A stretch of DNA of 64,000 bases from WTXA01 sp964415195 (GTDB lineage: Bacteria > Bacillota > TC1), in NCBI GenBank assembly GCA_964415195.1, contig CAYPYD010000004.1:62001-126000 (forward strand), in the 5' to 3' direction. The notes below the pieces were generated by a model that was not told the origin of the DNA, did no database searches, and saw nothing but the letters and a program-made list of their open reading frames with translations. The translations under genes and the position numbers were made by a program. Position 1 is the first letter of the stretch, and every line of letters starts with the position of its first letter. Positions 15,113 to 23,999 of this stretch are shown piece after piece.

Positions 15113-15868
15113 TTTACCAAATTTACCTATAAATTCTTTAAGTCTTGGGTTGTTGGTACTAAAGATTTCCTCGGGACTACCTTCAACTTGAATTATACCT
15201 TCATCGATGAAGATTATTCTATCAGAGAGTTCCTCGGCAAAGTGCATCTCATGAGTAACAATAACCATAGTCATTTTCTCTTTGGCTAGTTCCTTAATAA
15301 CCTTCAAGACCTCGCCAGTAAGTTCAGGATCTAGAGCAGAAGTTGGCTCGTCAAAAAACAACAACTTAGGCTGCAAGGCCAAAGCTCTGGCAATAGAAAC
15401 TCGCTGCTGCTGCCCACCAGACAATTGATAAGGAAAAGCTTCAGCCTTATCAGATAACCCTAACTTATCAAGAAGCCTTCTAGCTCTAGCTTCAGCTTCT
15501 TTTTTACTTATACCATCCACTAACTGAGGTGCCTCAGCAATATTTCTTAAGACACTAAAATGTGGAAACAAATTAAAATTTTGAAAAACAAGACCAAAGT
15601 TCTTACGTATTCTTTTTAAATCAGTCTTTGAAGCATAAACACTCTTACCACCCTTGACATCTTTAGCCGCATAGTCATCCAAATAAAGTAGATCACCCTC
15701 ATCCATCTGCTCCAACATAGTTGCACAACGAAGAAGTGTAGACTTGCCAGAACCAGAAGGACCGATTATAGATAAAACTTCACCCTCATTTACAGACAAA
15801 GAAACACCTTTAAGCACTTCCAAATCCCCAAATGACTTTTTCATATTTCTAATTTCTAAAATCTTCAT
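15110..15868 (-). CDS. Polar amino-acid ABC transporter ATP-binding protein (GlnQ type)
   Basis: 252 aa. Walker A GPSGSGKST (about 36-44), Q-loop near VFQNFNLFPH, signature LSGGQQQR, Walker B LLFFDEPTSALD and the switch His (VTHEM) are complete. It drives import by the permease encoded 11 nt upstream. It is the last gene of a three-gene leftward operon: binding lipoprotein, permease, ATPase. A small insertion (DDYAAKDVKGGKSVYASK) before the Q-loop is seen in some relatives. Confidence 0.95.
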   Translation of the reverse strand: MKILEIRNMKKSFGDLEVLKGVSLSVNEGEVLSIIGPSGSGKSTLLRCATMLEQMDEGDLLYLDDYAAKDVKGGKSVYASKTDLKRIRKNFGLVFQNFNLFPHFSVLRNIAEAPQLVDGISKKEAEARARRLLDKLGLSDKAEAFPYQLSGGQQQRVSIARALALQPKLLFFDEPTSALDPELTGEVLKVIKELAKEKMTMVIVTHEMHFAEELSDRIIFIDEGIIQVEGSPEEIFSTNNPRLKEFIGKFGK

Positions 15869-15879
15869 AATTCCAATCC

Positions 15880-16530
15880 TTATCTATAGTAATTCATACT
15901 TTTTTCTATACGTTCCATGCCAACTGCGACTACTAGATTAAACAAATAGTAGAAAAGACCTGCTATCATCAAGGGCACCATTGTAGTCTGTGAAGCTGCA
16001 ATTTGCTTAGCCATTGTAAACATCTCAACAACTGAAAGTACAAAAGCCAAAGAAGTATCTTTAACTAAAGTAATAGTTTCATTTGTAATTGGTGGAAGAA
16101 TTCTCTTCACTACCTGAGGTAGGATTATTCTAATAAAAGTCTGTCCCTTGGAGTAACCAAGTACCTTGGCTGCTTCATATTGACCCACAGGCATAGACTC
16201 GATACCACCTCTATAAATTTCTGCAAAATAGGCGGCATAATTAAGAACAAAAGCAATAATCACCGCAGAAAAACGATAAGAACTTCCTAGCTGAAGACCA
16301 AAAACATAATATGGGGCAAAAAACACCACTATAAGTTGGAGCATCAAAGGAGTTCCACGCATTACAGAAATATAGAATTTACTAATAGTTCGAATGATAA
16401 AAATCTTGGACATCCTGCCAAAGGAAACTAATAGACCTAGTGGCAAGGAAAACAACAAGGTCAGGGCAAATATTAGAACAGTAGTTAAAAAACCAAGTCC
16501 AAGTTGTGTAAAAACAAAATTAATATTCAT
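15880..16530 (-). CDS. Polar amino-acid ABC transporter permease (HisM/GlnP type)
   Basis: 216 aa with about five membrane helices. The cytoplasmic EAA loop is visible (GQYEAAKVLGYSKGQTFIRIILPQ), which docks with the ATPase. It lies between the binding protein and ATPase genes and would form a homodimeric channel. The exact amino acid is not deducible. Confidence 0.94.
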   Translation of the reverse strand: MNINFVFTQLGLGFLTTVLIFALTLLFSLPLGLLVSFGRMSKIFIIRTISKFYISVMRGTPLMLQLIVVFFAPYYVFGLQLGSSYRFSAVIIAFVLNYAAYFAEIYRGGIESMPVGQYEAAKVLGYSKGQTFIRIILPQVVKRILPPITNETITLVKDTSLAFVLSVVEMFTMAKQIAASQTTMVPLMIAGLFYYLFNLVVAVGMERIEKSMNYYR

Positions 16531-16545
16531 CGCTTTACTCCAATA

Positions 16546-17334
16546 CTATTCTTCTCCTAAACAAACACTATCTTGTAAGTCCCATTTCTTAGCTATTTCC
16601 ATGAAAGTCCCATCATCTAGCATTTCCATCAAAGTATCTTCAACTTTATCTCTAAGTTCTTCATTTCCTAGTAGGAAACCAACACCATATTTTTCACTTG
16701 ATAAGTAATCGTCTAATATTTCGAAAGATTTACTCTTTCTTGATTCCATTTGAGCCTTAGCAACACCAATATCCATGGCAATTGCATCAACTGTTCCCAT
16801 TTCAAGTTCTAGAAAAGCAGTGTTATAGTCCCCAAACTCAATTACATTTTTAAAAGATGACTTCAAAGCTTTGTTTTCATCATCATTTAGAGCTGCTAAA
16901 GCAGAAGAGTCCTTTTGAGTTGCAATAACTTTGCCAGCTAAGTCAGCTTGGTCAGCTATTTTGGAATCAGTTGCTACAACAAATACTTGACTGTTATTAA
17001 CATAAGCAGAACTCCAAGTATATTTGTCTTCTCTACCATTAATTGTAAATCCATTCCAGATACAATCAACATTGCCTGATTTTAATTCCATGTCCTTAGC
17101 ATCCCAGTCGATTGGTTGTTTAACAAGTTCCCAATCATTACGCTTACAAACTTCTTCAGCTAAATCAAGGTCAAAACCTACATATTCACCTTTGTCATCA
17201 ATAAAACCATAAGGTGGGAATTCAGCATCAAAGCCGACTACAAATTTCTTTTCATCTTTGGCATTTCCACCACAAGCCATAAGGAAAACAGCACCTAGAA
17301 TCAACAACATTAAAATAATTAATTTCTTATTCAT
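16546..17334 (-). CDS. Amino-acid ABC transporter substrate-binding lipoprotein
   Basis: 262 aa. Signal peptide with lipobox LMAC (Cys21), then a type II periplasmic-binding fold: VVGFDAEFPPYGFIDDKGEYVGFDLDLAEEV, the standard opening of polar amino-acid binders, and the later DWDAKDMELKSGNVDCIWNGFTI. It opens the operon and would capture the ligand at the membrane surface. The ligand Arg/Asp residues are not specific enough to name the amino acid. Confidence 0.94.
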   Translation of the reverse strand: MNKKLIILMLLILGAVFLMACGGNAKDEKKFVVGFDAEFPPYGFIDDKGEYVGFDLDLAEEVCKRNDWELVKQPIDWDAKDMELKSGNVDCIWNGFTINGREDKYTWSSAYVNNSQVFVVATDSKIADQADLAGKVIATQKDSSALAALNDDENKALKSSFKNVIEFGDYNTAFLELEMGTVDAIAMDIGVAKAQMESRKSKSFEILDDYLSSEKYGVGFLLGNEELRDKVEDTLMEMLDDGTFMEIAKKWDLQDSVCLGEE

Positions 17335-17365
17335 TTTACCCTCCGTCTATATATTTACTTAGTGT

Positions 17366-17395
17366 ATCATACCATAATTTTTTTAGACTAGTCAA
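17366..17395 (-). promoter_or_regulatory. Promoter of the amino-acid ABC operon
   Basis: On the minus strand, TTGACT (17390-17395), 18-bp spacer, TATGAT (17366-17371) with a TGn extension before the -10 box; about 30 bp from the start codon. Confidence 0.65.
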
Positions 17396-17433
17396 TAAAA
17401 AAGCCTTGTCCTACAACTATAGAACAAGGCTTT
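17396..17433 (-). terminator. Intrinsic terminator of the pur operon
   Basis: AAAGCCTTGT pairs with ACAAGGCTTT (17400-17409 and 17424-17433); on the minus strand it ends in six T, directly behind purL. Confidence 0.85.
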
Positions 17434-17438
17434 GCATA

Positions 17439-20400
17439 TTATAGAAAATATTTGACTCCATTAGTGAAGATATCCATTCGTTTTTCACCAGGAACATTCT
17501 TATAAACATCGGTCAAAAATCTCTCACTATGAGCCATTCTTCCATATATTCTTCCATCAGGAGAGAGGATACCCTCAATACCCGAGGAAGATCCATTTGG
17601 GTTATATGGGAAGTCACCAGTTTGATTGTTATTATCATCAACATAGATTGTAGCTATTTGTCCCTTCTTGCTCATATGAGTGATTAAAGAATCCGGAGCT
17701 GTAAAGCGTCCTTCACCATGGGAAATGGCCACTGTATAAATCTCGCCAGGTTTAAAATCCATCAACCAAGGAGAATTATTAGAAACTACCTTAGTTCTAA
17801 CCAGACTTGACTGATGCTTGCCTGAGAGGTTCATAGCCAAAGTAGGAGACTCGTGGTCTTGTTCTAATATCTTTCCATAAGGTACAAGGCCTAGTTTCAA
17901 AAGTGCCTGGAAGCCATTGCAGATACCACACATTAAACCATCCTTCTTATATAGCAGTTCCATAACAGCAGCTTCAAGTCTTGGGTTTCTAAAGAAAGCC
18001 GCAATCAACTTAGCTGAACCATCAGGTTCATCTCCACCGCTAAAACCACCTGGAAGTACTATCATTTGTGATTCTAGTATCTTCCGTTCAAGTTGGAGGA
18101 TAGATTCTTCCAAGGAAGCAGGACTTAGGTTCTTAAGGATAAATATTTCAGCCTCTGCACCAGCACTAGTTAAGGCACTGGCTGTATCATATTCACAATT
18201 GGTACCAGGAAATACTGGAACCAATGCCTTTGGCCTTGGGGTTGTGTTGGCAGATTTAAATATGTTCTTAGTTGTAAAGTTTTTAATTGGTAACATTTTT
18301 TCTGCAGCTTTATGATCAGTAGGAAAAATTGAGTTTAATCTATCAGTCCAGACTTTTTCAACTTCATCAAGGGAAATTGTCTGTTCATTAACCTTTATTT
18401 CATATTCGGATAAGGTTACTCCAATAACTTCACCAATTGTATCAGCAATACCGTGGCAACCATTATTGACCTCAATTAGAAAACTACCATAATCAGAGGC
18501 AAATAATTGAGCTTCAGACATTTCTTGGATAAAGTTAAAGCCTAAGCGATTACCAAAAGACATCTTTGCTATAGCCTCGGACATGCCACCTTTACCTATA
18601 GCGTATATGGCTTTGGCAACTCCTCTATCTCGAATGTCTTCAATGTATTCAAAAGTTGTTTTAAGGCTTTCTTCATTAAAGAGTCCATCATCATTTTTTT
18701 CTGGAGTTATATAGATAACCTTATTACCAACCTCTTTAAACTCTGGAGAAGTAATAGTTTTGTAATCACCTATTGATGCTGCAAAGGAGATTAAGGTCGG
18801 AGGAACATCAAGTTCTTCATAAGTACCAGACATTGAATCCTTACCACCTATTGCTCCAATTCCTAGTGCAATTTGAGCCTCAAAAGCTCCAAGCAGGGAA
18901 GCCATAGGTAGTCCCCAACGTAGAGGATCATTTCCAAGTTTTGGAAAATATTCCTGGAAGGAAAGCCAACATTTACTTATTGTACCTCCACCAGCTACTA
19001 CCTTGGCAATTGAATGAATTACACTATTATAGGCACCAAGGTATGGATTGACGGAGCTTTGGTATGGGTCGAAGGAATAAGCAAAGACTGAACAAGTATT
19101 AGTGATTCCTTCTAGAACTGGAAATCTAGCAGCCATGGCTTGTATTGGTGTAAGTTGATGCTTACCACCATAAGGCATCAAGACTGTACCTGCACCTATA
19201 GTACTATCAAATTGTTCTCCTAGTCCTTTTTGAGAACAGATGTTTAAATCTCTTAATTGTTCTGTCCAGCTATTATTACTTGGGACTACACTTTCATATT
19301 TTGGAATATGGACTTCAGTTGACCTATTTGCACCATTAGAATCAAGGAAGGATCTTTTAAGGGAGACTAATTCCTGACCTTGCCAGTACATTTTTAAATA
19401 GCCATCATCAGTTACTTGAGCGATTTCAGTTGCTTCTACATTTTCCTCAGCAGCAAACTTCAAAATTTGAGGGAGGGCCTCCTTAGGAATTACAACTGCC
19501 ATACGTTCTTGTGATTCGCTTATTGCTAGTTCTATACCATCAAGACCAACATATTTTTTTGGAATAGCATCTAAATTAATTGTAAGTGATGGGGCTAGTT
19601 CTCCAACTGCTACACTAACACCACCTGCACCAAAGTCATTACAACGTTTTATCAGTTTGGTGAAGTCAGGGTTTCTAAATAGTCTTTGAAGTTTTCTTTC
19701 TTCAGTTGGATTGCCCTTTTGTACCTCGGCACTACAAGTAGCTAGTGAATCCTGACTGTGTGATTTAGAAGAACCGGTAGCACCACCACAGCCATCTCTT
19801 CCAGTGCGGCCACCTATAAGGATTACTAAGTCTCCTGGAGTAGGTTCTAATCTTACAACATTGGATTTTGGCACAGCACCTAGTACAGCCCCAACTTCCA
19901 TCCGTTTAGCAACATAGCCAGGATGATATATTTCTTCAACAAGGCCAGTAGCCAGTCCTATTTGATTGCCATAGGAACTAAAGCCATTAGCGGCACTTGT
20001 GGTTATTTTTCTTTGTGGTAGTTTACCAGGTAGAGTAGGGGAGAAGGGATCTCCGCTTCCTGTTACTCTCATAGCTTGATAGACGTAACTTCTGCCTGAT
20101 AGTGGATCTCTAATAGCACCACCTAGACAAGTAGCAGCACCACCATAGGGTTCAACTTCTGTTGGGTGGTTATGGGTTTCATTTTTAAACATAAAGAGGT
20201 AGTCTTTTAGTTCTCCATCTACATCAATCTTTACATTAACTGAACAAGCATTTATTTCTTCAGATTCATCAAGGTCTTTCATTTTACCTATGCTTTTTAG
20301 ATATTTAGCACCGATAGTTCCAAGATCCATCAGAGTCTTAGGTTTAATTTTTTCTGTATATAGTTTATCTCTTAGTTTAAGATATTTTCTGTAGCTTTTT

Positions 20401-21125
20401 TCTACAAGTTCATCTTCTATATCAACCTTAATTAGATTGGTGGAGAAGGTGGTGTGTCTACAGTGGTCTGACCAGTAGGTATCTAGTATTCTGATTTCTG
20501 CCAAGTTAGGTATTCTTGCTTCTTCAATAAAATATTGCTGGCAGACTTTTAAATCTTCAAGATCCATGGCCAGGGAATATGTGTCTAGAAATGCGGCCAA
20601 ATCTGCCTCATCAAGTTCTAGGAAGTTGGAGAGCTGTGGAACTTCAAGGGTAATTCCATAAGTATCCTTAAGTGTTTTAGGGTGTATAAGAGATGCTGCT
20701 CTTGCTTCAATTGGATTAATCAGGTAGTTAGTAATTTTTTCTTTATCTTCAGTTGTTAGCTGCCCAGTAAAAAGATAGATTATTGCAGTTTTGACTATTG
20801 GTCTATCTCCTTGATGGTAAAGTTGGAAACACTGAGCTGCAGAATCTCCTCTTTGGTCGTATTGGCCTGGGAGGTATTCTATTGCTAAAAGGAAGTCTTT
20901 TGTTTTTGGGAGTTTATAATAGACCAGATCTACTGGTGGTTCTGAAAATATATGTGGTATTGCTGCCTGGAACTTTTCTTTAGTGGTTCCTTCAACATCG
21001 TAGCGATTAATTATTCTGACTTTATCTATTGAAAGATTGAGTGCTTGATTGAGATCATCTTTTAGATGTCCGGTCTTGACTGCAAATTCTGGTTTTTTTT
21101 CTACATAGACTCTAAATACTGCCAT
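17439..21125 (-). CDS. purL: Phosphoribosylformylglycinamidine synthase, single-chain
   Basis: 1228 aa. It converts FGAR, glutamine and ATP to FGAM (purine step 4). The order is an N-terminal PurS-like part (1-150), two PurM-like ATP-binding halves (with DTYWSDHCRHTTF and a second set near GAIGGKDSMSGTYEEL), and a C-terminal class I glutaminase: FPGTNCEYDTASAL, LPGGFSGGDEPDGSAKLIA, catalytic Cys in MCGICNGFQALLKLG and the ISHGEGRF His. This fused form is the type found in clostridia and streptococci, in place of separate purS, purQ and purL. It is the last gene of the operon, directly after purD. Confidence 0.96.
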   Translation of the reverse strand: MAVFRVYVEKKPEFAVKTGHLKDDLNQALNLSIDKVRIINRYDVEGTTKEKFQAAIPHIFSEPPVDLVYYKLPKTKDFLLAIEYLPGQYDQRGDSAAQCFQLYHQGDRPIVKTAIIYLFTGQLTTEDKEKITNYLINPIEARAASLIHPKTLKDTYGITLEVPQLSNFLELDEADLAAFLDTYSLAMDLEDLKVCQQYFIEEARIPNLAEIRILDTYWSDHCRHTTFSTNLIKVDIEDELVEKSYRKYLKLRDKLYTEKIKPKTLMDLGTIGAKYLKSIGKMKDLDESEEINACSVNVKIDVDGELKDYLFMFKNETHNHPTEVEPYGGAATCLGGAIRDPLSGRSYVYQAMRVTGSGDPFSPTLPGKLPQRKITTSAANGFSSYGNQIGLATGLVEEIYHPGYVAKRMEVGAVLGAVPKSNVVRLEPTPGDLVILIGGRTGRDGCGGATGSSKSHSQDSLATCSAEVQKGNPTEERKLQRLFRNPDFTKLIKRCNDFGAGGVSVAVGELAPSLTINLDAIPKKYVGLDGIELAISESQERMAVVIPKEALPQILKFAAEENVEATEIAQVTDDGYLKMYWQGQELVSLKRSFLDSNGANRSTEVHIPKYESVVPSNNSWTEQLRDLNICSQKGLGEQFDSTIGAGTVLMPYGGKHQLTPIQAMAARFPVLEGITNTCSVFAYSFDPYQSSVNPYLGAYNSVIHSIAKVVAGGGTISKCWLSFQEYFPKLGNDPLRWGLPMASLLGAFEAQIALGIGAIGGKDSMSGTYEELDVPPTLISFAASIGDYKTITSPEFKEVGNKVIYITPEKNDDGLFNEESLKTTFEYIEDIRDRGVAKAIYAIGKGGMSEAIAKMSFGNRLGFNFIQEMSEAQLFASDYGSFLIEVNNGCHGIADTIGEVIGVTLSEYEIKVNEQTISLDEVEKVWTDRLNSIFPTDHKAAEKMLPIKNFTTKNIFKSANTTPRPKALVPVFPGTNCEYDTASALTSAGAEAEIFILKNLSPASLEESILQLERKILESQMIVLPGGFSGGDEPDGSAKLIAAFFRNPRLEAAVMELLYKKDGLMCGICNGFQALLKLGLVPYGKILEQDHESPTLAMNLSGKHQSSLVRTKVVSNNSPWLMDFKPGEIYTVAISHGEGRFTAPDSLITHMSKKGQIATIYVDDNNNQTGDFPYNPNGSSSGIEGILSPDGRIYGRMAHSERFLTDVYKNVPGEKRMDIFTNGVKYFL

Positions 21126-22406
21126 TTAATTGCCTCCTGCTTTCTTGCCAATATCTGTGCGATAGTAAGCTTTGTCAAAAGAGATAGTACTGACTCCTTT
21201 ATAGGCTTTTTCTATGGCCTTTTCTAAGGTATTGCCATATGCTGTAACTCCAAGTACTCTTCCACCGTTAGTAAGAAAGTTACCTGTTGTCTCATCTAGT
21301 GCTGTACCTGCATGATATATTTTGGTGTCACTTAGGAGGTTGGCAACCTCTAGTCCTTTTATAATATAGCCTTTGTCATATGCAAGTGGATATCCACCTG
21401 AGGCCATGATAACACAGGCTGTAGAACCAGGTTTTTGTTTAACTTCCAGGTTTTCTAATTGACCATCACATACAGCTAATATTAGTTCAAGCAAGTCACC
21501 GTCAAGAAGAGGTAGGACAACCTGGGTTTCAGGGTCTCCAAATCTACAGTTATATTCAATAACGAAAGGTCCCTCTTTTGTTAGCATAAGTCCAAAATAG
21601 AGGATACCTTTAAACATTCTATCTTCTTCAAGCATTCCTGTAATTGTTGGCTTAAATATTTTTTCGTTACATTCCTGAGCTAAGTTTGGTGTGTAAAGGG
21701 GATGTGGGGCTATTGCTCCCATACCACCTGTGTTTAGGCCTATATCATTGTCATAAGCTCTTTTGTGGTCCATAGCTGAAGTAAGTGTTCGAATTATCTT
21801 GCCATCGGTTATGGCCATTACTGATATTTCAGTACCGGTAAGGAATTCTTCAATGACAACTTGACTCCCGCTGTTACCGAAGCACTGGTCTAACATCATG
21901 TTCTTGATGGTTTCAAGTGCTTCAATCTTGTCCGCTGCAATTACAACCCCTTTTCCTAGGGCAAGACCATCGGCTTTTATGACAAGTGGGTATTTGGTTT
22001 GTTTTTCTATATATGACTTAGCTTCTCCATAACTATTAAAGTCCTGATAATCTGCTGTTGGTATGCCATGTCTTTTCATGAAGGACTTAGCAAAGGACTT
22101 GCTGCCTTCTAGAACTGCTGCGACGCTTCTTGGGCCAAAGGCTTTGATGCCTTTAGCTTCAAGGACATCGACCATGCCCATAACCAAAGGATCGTCTGGA
22201 GTTACTATAACTAGTTCTATATTTTTTTCGATTGCAAAGGCAACCATTTTATCTATTTGTGTTGGAGCAATATTTACACATTGGGCTATTTTAGAGATGC
22301 CACCGTTACCGGGAGCTGCAAAAATTTCAGTTTCCTGTTTGCTTTCTTTTAGTTTTAGGATTAGGGCATGTTCTCTGCCCCCACCGCCTACTACTAGAAT
22401 CTTCAT
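21126..22406 (-). CDS. purD: Phosphoribosylamine--glycine ligase (GARS)
   Basis: 426 aa. ATP-grasp enzyme joining glycine to phosphoribosylamine (purine step 2). The opening ILVVGGGGREHALILKL, the FAPGNGG segment, TPDDPLVMGMVD, KADGLALGKGV and NCRFGDPETQVVLPLL are all family hallmarks. It is one base away from both purN and purL, so it is co-translated. In many Firmicutes purH stands between purN and purD; here it is missing. Confidence 0.97.
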   Translation of the reverse strand: MKILVVGGGGREHALILKLKESKQETEIFAAPGNGGISKIAQCVNIAPTQIDKMVAFAIEKNIELVIVTPDDPLVMGMVDVLEAKGIKAFGPRSVAAVLEGSKSFAKSFMKRHGIPTADYQDFNSYGEAKSYIEKQTKYPLVIKADGLALGKGVVIAADKIEALETIKNMMLDQCFGNSGSQVVIEEFLTGTEISVMAITDGKIIRTLTSAMDHKRAYDNDIGLNTGGMGAIAPHPLYTPNLAQECNEKIFKPTITGMLEEDRMFKGILYFGLMLTKEGPFVIEYNCRFGDPETQVVLPLLDGDLLELILAVCDGQLENLEVKQKPGSTACVIMASGGYPLAYDKGYIIKGLEVANLLSDTKIYHAGTALDETTGNFLTNGGRVLGVTAYGNTLEKAIEKAYKGVSTISFDKAYYRTDIGKKAGGN

Positions 22407-22407
22407 C

Positions 22408-22977
22408 TTATAGGCTCCTTTCCAATAATTTCTTTACCACCTGAGAGAGGAGGATTTTTTCACCCTTTTCCATGACTCTTTGCTGAAGGCTGGAAGGGGT
22501 ATCATCATTTTCTACTGGTACTTCTATTTGACCAAGGATTTCTCCAGCATCAGGTTCTTCTGTGACTATATGAACTGTTGCTCCTGTTTTGGTGTTTTTG
22601 TCTTTAAGTACTGCCTGATGTACTTTCAGCCCATACATGCCCAGACCACCATAAGCTGGGAGGAGGGAAGGGTGAATGTTGATTACAGTTCCCTTAAAGT
22701 TATTTAGGAAAAAGGGGCTTAAGATTTTGAGGAAGCCCGCTAGAACTATTAGTTCTATTTCTTTCTCTTCTAATATCTGTAGTAGCTCTTTTTCATCATC
22801 ATCATTATTCCTATGAAAGATGATGGTTGGTATATTATATTTCTTGGCTCTTTCAAGTGCGTAAGCTTTATCACTTGAGGCAACCACTAATTTTATTTGG
22901 TCCCCAACTAGTTCTGTATCAATCAGGTTTTGGAGGTTAGTACCTCCTCCTGAAACAAATACAGCGATATTTAACAT
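22408..22977 (-). CDS. purN: Phosphoribosylglycinamide formyltransferase (GART)
   Basis: 189 aa. Formylates GAR using 10-formyl-tetrahydrofolate. FVSGGGTNLQNLID binds the phosphate, VLAGFLKILSPFFL and the catalytic INIHPSLLPAYGGLGMYG are present, followed by GATVHIVTEEPDAGEI. The start overlaps the end of purM by 7 nt. Confidence 0.97.
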   Translation of the reverse strand: MLNIAVFVSGGGTNLQNLIDTELVGDQIKLVVASSDKAYALERAKKYNIPTIIFHRNNDDDEKELLQILEEKEIELIVLAGFLKILSPFFLNNFKGTVINIHPSLLPAYGGLGMYGLKVHQAVLKDKNTKTGATVHIVTEEPDAGEILGQIEVPVENDDTPSSLQQRVMEKGEKILLSQVVKKLLERSL

Positions 22978-23999
22978 ATTTCAACACCATTTAAATCTGC
23001 AACAACAACACCAGCTTCAAAGGCATTAAGTCCTGATTGTTGAAGTGATTGGAGGGCGATAGCTACATTTTCTGGTGCAACTATAGCGCACATACCAAGT
23101 CCCATGTTAAAGGTATTATACATATCTCTTTCAGGGATATTGCCTTTTTCCTGTAATAGTTTGAATATTGGTTGTTTAGGAATAGATTCCTTTTTTATTC
23201 TAGCACCATATCCAGATGGTAGAGCTCTAGGAATATTCTCATAAAGTCCACCACCTGTAATATGACAGAGGGACTTGATTGAAACTTCTTTTTGAAGTTT
23301 TAGCATTTCCTTAACATATATTTTGGTTGGAGTTATTAGAGTATCAGCAAGTGATGCTCCTAAATCCTCCCTATATTCATTTAAATCGTCATTTTCAAAA
23401 ATCTTTCTAACAAGAGAAAAGCCATTTGAATGCAGACCGCTTGAAGGAACACCTATTAGAATGTCACCTTCTTTGACTGAGGAAGGGTCTAGGATTTTTT
23501 TCTTATCTACCATACCCACAGCAAAGCCAGCCATGTCATACTCATCCTCAGGGTAAAAACCAGGCATTTCCGCAGTTTCACCACCAACTAGGGCACAACC
23601 GGCCTGAACACAACCTTCAGCAATACCGGCAACTATTTGTTCGACTCTTGCTGGTACATTCTTACCAACAGCAATATAGTCCAGGAAGAATAGAGGAGTA
23701 GCTCCGCAGCAGATGATGTCATTAACACACATGGCAACACAATCGATGCCCACTGTATCATGTTTATCCAAGGTGAAGGCTAATTTAAGTTTAGTGCCAA
23801 CCCCATCTGTGCCTGAAACCATTACTGGTTCTTCCATATTTTTAATATCAGGCTGGAATAGTCCGGCAAAGCCACCTAGATCGGACAGAACTCCTGGTAT
23901 CTTGGTTCTTTTAACATGTTCCTTTATTAATTCCACACCTTCATAACCAGCAGTAACATCTACACCTGCAGCCTTATAACTGTCGCTAAAACTCTTCAT
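22971..23999 (-). CDS. purM: Phosphoribosylformylglycinamidine cyclo-ligase (AIRS)
   Basis: 342 aa from the ATG at 23999 (MKSFSDSYKAAGVDVTAG is the normal N-terminus). A longer open frame upstream only overlaps purF and is not used. It makes AIR from FGAM with ATP. FVSGTDGVGTKLKLA-like (MVSGTDGVGTKLKLAF), VMCVNDI, GGETAEMPGFY and SSGLHSNGFSLVRKI are diagnostic. The start lies inside purF (14-nt overlap), so translation is coupled. Confidence 0.97.
   Translation of the reverse strand: MKSFSDSYKAAGVDVTAGYEGVELIKEHVKRTKIPGVLSDLGGFAGLFQPDIKNMEEPVMVSGTDGVGTKLKLAFTLDKHDTVGIDCVAMCVNDIICCGATPLFFLDYIAVGKNVPARVEQIVAGIAEGCVQAGCALVGGETAEMPGFYPEDEYDMAGFAVGMVDKKKILDPSSVKEGDILIGVPSSGLHSNGFSLVRKIFENDDLNEYREDLGASLADTLITPTKIYVKEMLKLQKEVSIKSLCHITGGGLYENIPRALPSGYGARIKKESIPKQPIFKLLQEKGNIPERDMYNTFNMGLGMCAIVAPENVAIALQSLQQSGLNAFEAGVVVADLNGVEIC

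Noticed and set aside
17917..18315. 132-aa frame antisense to purL
   Set aside because: It is a shadow of the glutaminase domain with no ribosome site or family resemblance; the same applies to other antisense frames within pur, pst and sugar genes.
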